Assembly: GCA_021108185.1 (NCBI GenBank)
Contig: JAIORJ010000182.1
Coordinates: 1-64,000, forward strand
DNA from: Methanococcoides sp.
Lineage (GTDB): Archaea > Halobacteriota > Methanosarcinia > Methanosarcinales > Methanosarcinaceae
DNA length: 64,000 nucleotides
Reading direction: 5' to 3'
In this document: in pieces, positions 28,016 to 34,836 of the stretch
Numbering within the stretch: the first letter of the stretch is position 1
Layout of the letters: every line of letters begins with the position of its first letter
Made by a program: the position numbers and the translations under genes
Notes under the pieces: generated by a model
Database searches by the model: none
What the model was told of the DNA's origin: nothing
Seen by the model: the letters and a program-made list of their open reading frames with translations, nothing else

Positions 28016-28867
28016 ATGCCACCCCTATTGAATCTGTTCTACAATATCTATGAGAGATCCCTTCTTGCAGGCATGAAAGGGAAAAAGGTTCCAGACCATA
28101 TTGCGATAATTATGGATGGGAACCGCAGATTTGCCGGCAAATTCGGGAAGAGGGTTGATTACGGCCATTCCCGCGGTGCAGATATTACGGAGAAGGTCAT
28201 CGAATGGTCTTATGAGATGGGAGTTAAAGAGCTTACCATATATGCTTTTTCTACAGAGAACTTTAACCGCTCCGATGATGAGACAGTACGCCTTTTTGAA
28301 CTAATTACCAACAAATTTGACTATATGCGCAAGAACGAGCGCACCCATGAGCGGGAGATAAGAGTGCGTGCTGTCGGCGACATTGGTCTTTTGCCTAAAG
28401 AGCTTCAGGAAGCTACCCGAAGGATAGAGAAAGCTACCAAAGGTTACAGGAAGTTCAAACTGAACGTTGCTATTGCTTATGGCGGCAGACAGGATATAGT
28501 GCAAGCTGTCAGAAAGATGGCGGATAAAGTGCTGATCAATGAACTGATGCCTGAAGATATCAATGAGAACACTGTTGCAGACCACCTATACCCCATGGAA
28601 GGTCCTTCGGTCTCAAATGTAGACCTTATCATTCGCACAGGTGGAAATGAAAGGATCTCGAACTTCCTGCCATGGCAGGCCAATGGGAACGAATGTGCTG
28701 CATATTTCTGCGCACCTTTCTGGCCGGAGTTTCGGAAGATAGATCTGTTGAGATCGATACGTATATACCAGACACGTCTTGCCGAACAAAAAGAATACGA
28801 AAGACATCGAGAAGAACTTTTCTTAAGCAAGATGCAAAATCGATGTAAAAAAGAAGAACGTATTTGA
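28016..28867 (+). CDS. uppS: cis-Prenyltransferase (undecaprenyl/polyprenyl diphosphate synthase)
   Basis: Extends geranylgeranyl diphosphate with cis isoprene units to make the lipid carrier for glycosylation. 283 residues: catalytic aspartate in IAIIMDGNRRFAGK, YAFSTENFNR, and the C-terminal signature LIIRTGGNERISNFLPWQ. The N-terminal ~25 residues before KVPDHIAIIMDG are typical of archaeal members. The gene is monocistronic here. Confidence 0.95.
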   Translation: MPPLLNLFYNIYERSLLAGMKGKKVPDHIAIIMDGNRRFAGKFGKRVDYGHSRGADITEKVIEWSYEMGVKELTIYAFSTENFNRSDDETVRLFELITNKFDYMRKNERTHEREIRVRAVGDIGLLPKELQEATRRIEKATKGYRKFKLNVAIAYGGRQDIVQAVRKMADKVLINELMPEDINENTVADHLYPMEGPSVSNVDLIIRTGGNERISNFLPWQANGNECAAYFCAPFWPEFRKIDLLRSIRIYQTRLAEQKEYERHREELFLSKMQNRCKKEERI

Positions 28868-28908
28868 AATTGAGCTTTTACAAACATCCATCATAAAGAG
28901 AAGAATGG

Positions 28909-28956
28909 GGCCGTAGTGAAAGCAAACGGTTTGACGGGATGGAGGAAGCTACGGCC
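28909..28956. repeat. Perfect 8-bp inverted repeat between uppS and a small ORF
   Basis: GGCCGTAG at 28909-28916 pairs with CTACGGCC at 28949-28956 around a 32-base loop. The loop contains its own short palindrome AAACGGTTT. It lies downstream of uppS on the plus strand and 16 bases past the stop of the 26-residue ORF on the minus strand. It could be a shared terminator or the core of a structured RNA. Confidence 0.4.
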
Positions 28957-28971
28957 GAATGTTGCAGAAAC

Positions 28972-29052
28972 TCACCTACGAGCTCTTAGGAATTCTTCAA
29001 ATTGTTCATAGTATCTTGCCCTGTTCACTAATTCTGTAAAGAAATCATCCAT
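28972..29052 (-). CDS. Candidate 26-residue small protein
   Basis: An ORF of 26 codons: MDDFFTELVNRARYYEQFEE followed by six more residues ending in RARR. A strong site GAGGTGA is placed six bases before the ATG, which is unusually good for a chance ORF. The product would be a single amphipathic, aromatic-rich helix with an acidic start and an arginine-rich end. No function is recognised. It is convergent with uppS and divergent from the hydantoinase remnant, and an inverted repeat follows its stop. Confidence 0.55.
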   Translation of the reverse strand: MDDFFTELVNRARYYEQFEEFLRARR

Positions 29053-29167
29053 TTAAATTCACCTCGAGCAATACTACTACTTCTGCATATATTAAAGACT
29101 GCCAAGTGGGGTGAAAGTATTCAGTCTTTTTCAATGATATCTCCATGTCAACATAGGTTCTTTTTGA

Positions 29168-29707
29168 AACTCATGGAAAGCTCTGAACGAGACACATTAT
29201 ACAATAATAGTTGTATTCGATGAGATAGAAGTACGCAAAACATTTGATACGAACTCACCCATAAAGTTCAAGATAGAGATCCCGGTGGTGCTTATTGGAG
29301 GACCTGTGGTAGCTTATCTTGAGGGTATGAGAAAACTCATCGATGCAGAGATGATACTACCGGAATTTGCCAGTGTGGGTAATGCGGCAGGTGCACTGGC
29401 TGCAAAAGGAGTACGAAGGGTAGAAATGCTTATCAGACCAGTTTCAATGGCTGCTCCTAACTGGGAATTCTACATGTATTCTGAAAAGGGAAGAGAAAGC
29501 TTTGATGAATATGAAGAAGCGGTGGAACATGCCCTCAGGCTTGGTGATGAGACCATACACAAATACATGAAAGATGCTAACATGGACAGTGATTCGGTAA
29601 AGATAGAAGTGAAAAAGGACGAGCTGTTCATGGAAAATTCAAATACGCTCATCGAAACAAGGATAGTTGTTCTTGGTGTAGCCGAACATGCTGAGAAGGA
29701 CGAGTAA
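29168..29707 (+). pseudogene. C-terminal remnant of a hydantoinase/oxoprolinase-family gene
   Basis: The frame is open from 29168, after a TGA at 29165, to 29707 and reads as the C-terminus of the archaeal hydantoinase/oxoprolinase family: VRKTFDTNSPIKFKIEIPVV, then IGGPVVAYLEGMRKLIDAE and PEFASVGNAAGALAAKGV. Family members are usually over 600 residues, whereas only about 180 codons remain and no good start exists before a GTG at 29285. The upstream ~100 bases show no trace of the missing catalytic part, so this looks like a 5'-deleted gene. Expression of a short protein cannot be excluded. Confidence 0.7.
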
Positions 29708-29794
29708 TATCGATAGAGGGCTGCATCATGTGGCCATTTTACTTTTTTTGTTTTTTACCGCAAAAGTGACATTTCGAGCACATTTGCAGTATTG

Positions 29795-29835
29795 GAATTG
29801 CAATATTTGAATTGCAATATTTGAATTGAATATTA
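29795..29835. repeat. 14-bp tandem repeat
   Basis: GAATTGCAATATTT occurs twice head to tail (29795-29808 and 29809-29822), followed by a partial third copy. It lies in the 226-base gene-free gap between the hydantoinase remnant and tRNA-Leu. Confidence 0.6.
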
Positions 29836-29933
29836 AATTTGTAATTATTGCATTAACATATCAAAAAACAAGCTATCTGAAAACAAAAGATAATAAAAAA
29901 TGCATGGATGTTCAATAACTTAATTTAAAATGA

Positions 29934-30018
29934 TGCGGGAGGTGTGATTCGAACACACGAACTCCTACGAGACTAGGCCCTCAACCTAGCGCCTTTGACC
30001 TGGCTGGGCAACCCCCGC
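29934..30018 (-). tRNA. tRNA-Leu (GAG), copy without encoded CCA
   Basis: Leucine tRNA with a long variable arm: acceptor GCGGGGG, anticodon loop TTGAGGG between CTAGG and CCTAG, T-loop GTTCGAATC. The 84-base body is identical to the copy at 30101-30184. Discriminator A is followed by TCA, so no CCA is encoded. Confidence 0.93.
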
Positions 30019-30096
30019 ATATTGTTGGGTTATTGTTTATCGAACTTCCATCCTGAAATAGCTCAGGATCGCTTAATTCCACATTTATAGTATGTT

Positions 30097-30184
30097 TGGT
30101 GCGGGAGGTGTGATTCGAACACACGAACTCCTACGAGACTAGGCCCTCAACCTAGCGCCTTTGACCTGGCTGGGCAACCCCCGC
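30097..30184 (-). tRNA. tRNA-Leu (GAG), copy with encoded CCA
   Basis: Same 84-base leucine tRNA as the neighbour, here followed by ACCA, so the CCA end is encoded. It lies 52 bases past the end of rpoD, a position where many euryarchaea carry this tRNA between rpoD and rpl18e. Confidence 0.94.
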
Positions 30185-30236
30185 ACGGGGAATACTGCGA
30201 ATTAAATAAAGTAAAAAGGAAATCAGAATTTCCGAT

Positions 30237-31040
30237 TTACAATGTGCTCAAGATGCTCTGCATCTCAGAAGCCTTGCCCTTAATAGTATTCACTGCATTT
30301 AAGATTAACTGTTGAGCAGTGTAAGAACCATCCGATTCCATACTGAAAATGAATGATTTTTCATCTGCACTTACAGTAATTGCATTAATGTCGCAGGAAT
30401 CCTGACAAAGTCTACAAAGTGAGCACTTAAGACGGTCCTCATCGGCCACCATTGCAGACTCATCGGTGAGCTGAATGATGTTCCTGGGACAAGAATTGAC
30501 GCAGACACCGCACCTGTCACAACCCTCAAAGGTGATAATCGGCATGATCTTGTAGCCACAGGCAACGCCTGCCTGCCATTTTGCATGCTCATTACCATAG
30601 CCCATATGAGCAATTGCTTCAAGGACAACCTTCTGGCCAGCCCTAAGATCGATTATAGGGATGTTCTTGTCTGCCGGTTGAACAGTCGGATCAGATGACA
30701 CAATATCACCGGAGTGAACCATGGTCTGACCACTTTCACCAGTTTCTGCACTGAGTGTCAATGAAACAGTACATGCAGGGCAACCTGCCCCATCGCATGT
30801 ACATTTATCCTGAGGAACGAAGTCGTCGAGGCTGGTAGTGAGTGGGATCAAGCCCAATCTCAATGCCAGCTGTTCGTCATACAGAACAGAAGTATTGTTA
30901 TAGATATTCACTTCATCGATCGCAAGCGTAGGTACGTCGGCAAGCATTGCGCGACGAACACCGTTTGCGAAAGCTGCAGTTGTATTTGACAGTATGAACT
31001 TTGCTGATCTGTCCGATAACTCAAGTATATCGATTTCCAT
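30237..31040 (-). CDS. rpoD: RNA polymerase subunit D with two Fe-S motifs
   Basis: Alpha-like assembly subunit of archaeal RNA polymerase, 267 residues. N-terminal dimerisation domain (SNTTAAFANGVRRAMLADVP), insert domain with CTCDGAGCPAC, then a ferredoxin-like domain with two complete motifs, CDRCGVCVNSC and CSLCRLCQDSC, and a C-terminal dimerisation segment. Both clusters appear able to form, which is the full redox-type version of the subunit. Last gene of the rps13-rps4-rps11-rpoD block. Confidence 0.96.
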   Translation of the reverse strand: MEIDILELSDRSAKFILSNTTAAFANGVRRAMLADVPTLAIDEVNIYNNTSVLYDEQLALRLGLIPLTTSLDDFVPQDKCTCDGAGCPACTVSLTLSAETGESGQTMVHSGDIVSSDPTVQPADKNIPIIDLRAGQKVVLEAIAHMGYGNEHAKWQAGVACGYKIMPIITFEGCDRCGVCVNSCPRNIIQLTDESAMVADEDRLKCSLCRLCQDSCDINAITVSADEKSFIFSMESDGSYTAQQLILNAVNTIKGKASEMQSILSTL

Positions 31041-31063
31041 AAAATAACCTCTGTTCTTAGTGA

Positions 31064-31444
31064 TTATACACGCCTTCCGCCTTTTGGACGAGTTCCATCA
31101 TGTGGTACTGGAGTTACGTCTTCGATCCTTCCGATCCTGACGCCAGCTCTTGCGAATGCCCTGATAGCAGCCTGTGCTCCTGGTCCAGGACTCCTCTGCT
31201 TGTTTCCACCAGGTGCTCTTACCTTGATGTGGACACCTTCGAGACCCTTGTCCCTAAGGAGATCTGCAAGCTGAGTAGCCATCTGCATAGCAGTATATGG
31301 GGAACTTTCATCCCTTGCTGCCTTTACAACCATTCCACCAGAGGATTTTGCGATGGTCTCTGCACCTGTGAGATCAGTCACAGTAATGATCGTGTTGTTG
31401 AATGAGCACTTGATGTGTGCAACACCCCAGATTCCGTTAGCCAT
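31064..31444 (-). CDS. rps11: Ribosomal protein uS11
   Basis: Small-subunit platform protein, 126 residues, with [20 protein letters not shown] near the start and the C-terminal [20 protein letters not shown]. Full length. Lies 13 bases after rps4 and 23 before rpoD, with AGGAGG before the ATG. Confidence 0.97.
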   Translation of the reverse strand: MANGIWGVAHIKCSFNNTIITVTDLTGAETIAKSSGGMVVKAARDESSPYTAMQMATQLADLLRDKGLEGVHIKVRAPGGNKQRSPGPGAQAAIRAFARAGVRIGRIEDVTPVPHDGTRPKGGRRV

Positions 31445-31457
31445 ATTTTATTCCTCC

Positions 31458-32012
31458 TTATTCCTCAACCACTGATGCTGCAATCTGTGCAGGCCTCTCT
31501 GGATGGGATTCCTTGGTCATAGGGGATGTACCGTAATATTCGATATTCATCTCCTGCTCCCTTGTTACCATCATACCAGGGATTGTTACCCTCTTGCCAT
31601 CAATAGCGATATGTCCGTGTGTGATGAACTGCCTTGCCTGACGTTCAGTGCGGGCGAGTCCAAGTCTGTGGACCTGGGTCTGAAGCCTGCGCTCCAGAAT
31701 AGCCTCGGTCTGAAGACCAAGAACATCATCGATATTGGAATCAGATTTGAGAATTGAAAACCTGATAAGTTTTGCAAGGAGCTGGTCAGCTTCGGTCTTT
31801 GAGTGACCTACAAGATCAGATTCTGCGGATTCTGCAAGAAGACGTCTTGCATTTCCTCTGACCCTTCTCAGAACACTGAGTGATTTCCAGAGTTCCCTTT
31901 TGTTACGAAGACCATACTTCTTAACGAGCTCGACCTCGGATGCCAACCTTTCAGCTTGCCATGGATGTTTTGGAGTATCATAGCTCTTTGTACTTTTACC
32001 TGGATATGCCAT
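31458..32012 (-). CDS. rps4: Ribosomal protein uS4
   Basis: Primary 16S rRNA-binding protein, 184 residues. The S4 RNA-binding domain is in [19 protein letters not shown] followed by [20 protein letters not shown]. Archaeal length. In bacteria S4 represses the alpha operon; whether that holds here is unknown, though the leader of this operon has hairpins. Confidence 0.97.
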   Translation of the reverse strand: MAYPGKSTKSYDTPKHPWQAERLASEVELVKKYGLRNKRELWKSLSVLRRVRGNARRLLAESAESDLVGHSKTEADQLLAKLIRFSILKSDSNIDDVLGLQTEAILERRLQTQVHRLGLARTERQARQFITHGHIAIDGKRVTIPGMMVTREQEMNIEYYGTSPMTKESHPERPAQIAASVVEE

Positions 32013-32024
32013 AGTTCATCACCC

Positions 32025-32471
32025 TCATTTCTTCTTCCTGACACCAATGGTGCTTCCACGCCTACCGGTGGATTTGGTTCTCTGTCCTCTGACCTTGAGA
32101 CCTCTCTCATGTCTGAGACCACGGTATGCACGTGATTTCTTGAGGTCGTTAAGATCTTCTTTAAGTGTCAGAATGATGTCCTGACCAAGAAGGTGTTTGT
32201 TTTCGCCGGATATAGGGTCGAACTGTCTGTTGAGCATCCATTTAGGAAGTTGCTCTTCGAACTTATCAATAGTTGAATCCAGTTTTTGAATATCTTCGTC
32301 AGGAAGGTAACCGATTACTGCGCTTGGGTCGATACCTGTACTGTCAATGATAACACGAGCGGTTCGTAATCCGATACCACGTATACCGGTTAATGCGTAC
32401 TTCACTGGCTGGTTGCCCTGCAGATCAGTATTCATTATACGAACCAGATGTCTTATTTCTTCATCTGCCAT
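32025..32471 (-). CDS. rps13: Ribosomal protein uS13
   Basis: Head protein contacting the large subunit and tRNAs, 148 residues. HhH-like [15 protein letters not shown] is near the N-terminus, and the basic C-terminus has [18 protein letters not shown]. First gene of its block, with AAGGAGGAC close to the ATG. Confidence 0.97.
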   Translation of the reverse strand: MADEEIRHLVRIMNTDLQGNQPVKYALTGIRGIGLRTARVIIDSTGIDPSAVIGYLPDEDIQKLDSTIDKFEEQLPKWMLNRQFDPISGENKHLLGQDIILTLKEDLNDLKKSRAYRGLRHERGLKVRGQRTKSTGRRGSTIGVRKKK

Positions 32472-32560
32472 ATATTGTCCTCCTTAAGAATGCGATATCG
32501 CACTCCGTAGCCTCGGAACTTATCCGTTCCGACACAGCCATGTGGCTTTATAAATTTTTA
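32472..32560 (-). promoter_or_regulatory. rps13 promoter and structured leader
   Basis: The gene-free 310-base gap between the transporter and rps13 (32472-32781) holds a minus-strand TATA sequence TTTATAAA at 32548-32555, predicting a start near 32525. Around and after it lie the hairpin TCGGAAC/GTTCCGA (32513-32519 and 32525-32531, 5-base loop) and a perfect palindrome TGCGATATCGCA at 32491-32502, then AAGGAGG. Either could be an operator or an mRNA structure for autoregulation. The rest of the gap shows no gene. Confidence 0.5.
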
Positions 32561-32781
32561 TCAATTTAAAAGCGACTTCGCTGAATATGCCGTTTCTGGT
32601 ATATAACGGTATTCATCTGAACGTAATTATAACAAACTTCCTTCAAAATAAAAATGTATATTTGGACGCATATTACCCATACACACCATCAACAGTACTC
32701 AGCATCGACCTTACATATAATTGTTCAGACCTCTTTTTAAAAGGATACGTCACAAAGAATGAAATATCCCAGGACCTACGA

Positions 32782-33684
32782 TCAGGTCTCGAATTCGGGA
32801 TGCTTCCTAAAAGACATATTCTCCATAACAGCAAGAAGGGCACCTGCAATAATGAACACGCATCCTATCAACGTTTCAGCGAATATTGCACTATGCAAAA
32901 GAGCATAATCAAAAAAGATGCCACTTACCGGCTCAAGCATAGCCAGTATACTGGCAGTCTGAGTCCTTACCTTCGAAAGCCCGCTGAAATAGAGAACTCC
33001 ACTTATGCTTGTATTCACCACTCCAAAAAGAAGCAGTATCATAAAATTGTCCTTAAGTACCGGAACAGTAACATCCGATGCAAACGGAAGCAGCACGATA
33101 ACACAGAATATTGTTGCCCAGAAGAATTGTGCAAATCCTGAATATTCATCCCGTAGGTAGCGTGCAGTCATAATAAGGAAACTGAACGATATACCCGAAA
33201 GAATGCCCGAGATCAAACCGATGAAATGCATATCACCCAATCCAAACCCGACAAGGTTTGAAGGGTCCACTATCAGAACAATACCTGCCATAGACAGGAA
33301 CAATCCAACGATACCAAGCCTTGTAGGCATTTCCTTGAGGACAAAAGGAGAGAATACCGTAACATACATAGGCGCTGTATAGAGCAACAAAATAGCAATT
33401 GACAACCCCGAATATAGAATGCATGTAAAATAGAAATAAATGGTCAGCAGCTTGAAGATACCAAGAAGTAATAATTGCTTTCGTTTTCCTTTTATCCGGA
33501 TAAGGTCCATTTTGCCTGTCAGATACACATAACCCGCAAGAAAGATCACACCGATGAGAAGTTTGTAAAAGATAATAGGCAGAGTACCCATATCATTGAT
33601 GAGGATAAGAAAAACACCCACCATACCATAAATGATACAGCCGGTCGTGATCTCGAAATATCCCTTGACAGACGCTGATGCCAT
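32782..33684 (-). CDS. EamA/DMT-family transporter
   Basis: Drug/metabolite transporter of 300 residues with about ten hydrophobic helices in two EamA repeats (GCIIYGMVGVFLILINDMG in the first; ISGILSGISFSFLIMTARYL in the second). Substrate unknown. The frame opens 13 codons further upstream, but a TATA box at 33704-33713 places transcription start at about the ATG at 33684, so a leaderless mRNA beginning at that ATG is proposed. The C-terminus is polar (RKHPEFET). Confidence 0.85.
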   Translation of the reverse strand: MASASVKGYFEITTGCIIYGMVGVFLILINDMGTLPIIFYKLLIGVIFLAGYVYLTGKMDLIRIKGKRKQLLLLGIFKLLTIYFYFTCILYSGLSIAILLLYTAPMYVTVFSPFVLKEMPTRLGIVGLFLSMAGIVLIVDPSNLVGFGLGDMHFIGLISGILSGISFSFLIMTARYLRDEYSGFAQFFWATIFCVIVLLPFASDVTVPVLKDNFMILLLFGVVNTSISGVLYFSGLSKVRTQTASILAMLEPVSGIFFDYALLHSAIFAETLIGCVFIIAGALLAVMENMSFRKHPEFET

Positions 33685-33703
33685 GAACGACAAATGAGAC
33701 ACA

Positions 33704-33713
33704 CTATATATAG
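33704..33713 (-). promoter_or_regulatory. TATA box of the DMT transporter gene
   Basis: CTATATATAG centred 24-25 bases before the ATG at 33684, the spacing expected for an archaeal leaderless transcript. It falls inside the longer possible reading frame, which argues against the upstream start. Confidence 0.5.
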
Positions 33714-33781
33714 AATATTGCATCCATCACCGGCATAGATAAGTATAGGGTATAACAATCTGCAAATAAAAGGTAGATAAT

Positions 33782-34132
33782 ATGGATATTATATCATTTT
33801 TCCCAGGATTTGGCACACAACACTTTATATTTGCTATACTGCTCTACGCATATTTTTCCTACTCTTTGCAAATAATAGCCGCCAAAACTCGAATTTCAAA
33901 TAAGTGGATGGCATGGATACCGATATTGAACCTTATATTGATGTGCAGAATAGGAAAGACCTCGATCCTAGTACTTTTGGGATTGCTCATTCCATTGGTC
34001 AACCTATTTGTATTCGCATACATCTGGGGTGAAATAGCCTTTGCCACCAACAGATCAAGATGGTACGGAGTCCTCATACTAGTACCTGTGATCAATGTGA
34101 TCCTTCCTGGATACCTTGCATTTACAGACTGA
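33782..34132 (+). CDS. DUF5684-like small membrane protein
   Basis: A 116-residue membrane protein with about four hydrophobic segments and the family-like sequence NKWMAWIPILNLILMCRIG, resembling DUF5684 proteins. Function unknown. Divergent from the transporter gene; the HAD gene follows after 21 bases and may be co-transcribed. Confidence 0.65.
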   Translation: MDIISFFPGFGTQHFIFAILLYAYFSYSLQIIAAKTRISNKWMAWIPILNLILMCRIGKTSILVLLGLLIPLVNLFVFAYIWGEIAFATNRSRWYGVLILVPVINVILPGYLAFTD

Positions 34133-34153
34133 ATGCAAGGATATTAAAAATAC

Positions 34154-34819
34154 ATGCCAAGAAATATACAGGCTGTCCTTTTTGATATGGACAACACCCT
34201 TTTCGATTTTCTGGAAGCAAAACTGATAGCATGTCAAAGGATAGTAGAGCACCTAGGCGCAGGTGATGCAGAATCACTACTTCAATATTTTCTAAGGAAG
34301 AATGCCGGTTTTGAAGACCTTGAGAACATACAGGACTACCTCCAGGACAACGAACTATATTCCGATGAGAACTATGCGATCAGTTGTGCTCTTTATGAGA
34401 AGGTGAAAGTTGAAGTACTCGTCCTATATCCCGGCGTCATAGAAACCCTGCAAAAGCTCAAAGAACAGGGACTGGATATCGCACTTGTTACGGATGCGCA
34501 ATCATACAATGCAATAAAACGTATCGAAAGAACAAATATAGGCGATTACTTCGATACAGTTGTGACAACTGATATGACCGGTGCGAAAAAACCCGACCTA
34601 AAGGTGTTCCTTTATGCACTGGACATCCTGAACATCCCCCCATCAAAAGCTCTTTTCGTAGGGGACAGTCCCAGAAGGGATATTGAACCTGCCCGAAGGA
34701 TAGGAATGCAAACCGCCTACGCAGCCTATGGTGATAAAAGAGAGAAGGGACAAAAAGTAGAAGCCGACATCACCCTTTCAAAGATCTCAGAGATAATCGA
34801 CTTCATATTTGAAAAGTGA
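34154..34819 (+). CDS. HAD-family hydrolase
   Basis: A 221-residue phosphatase-type protein. The nucleophile motif FDMDNTLFDF has the two aspartates near residue 12, a helical cap covers roughly 18-95, LVTDAQ is motif II, KKPD motif III and VGDSPRRDIEPA motif IV. Substrate unknown. Its end overlaps a hairpin shared with the convergent aminopeptidase gene. Confidence 0.88.
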   Translation: MPRNIQAVLFDMDNTLFDFLEAKLIACQRIVEHLGAGDAESLLQYFLRKNAGFEDLENIQDYLQDNELYSDENYAISCALYEKVKVEVLVLYPGVIETLQKLKEQGLDIALVTDAQSYNAIKRIERTNIGDYFDTVVTTDMTGAKKPDLKVFLYALDILNIPPSKALFVGDSPRRDIEPARRIGMQTAYAAYGDKREKGQKVEADITLSKISEIIDFIFEK

Positions 34820-34836
34820 AGGGATCAGAACCCTTC
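34818..34836. terminator. Bidirectional terminator hairpin
   Basis: GAAGGG/CCCTTC with a 7-base loop across the 5-base gap between the convergent HAD and M1 peptidase genes. Confidence 0.45.
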
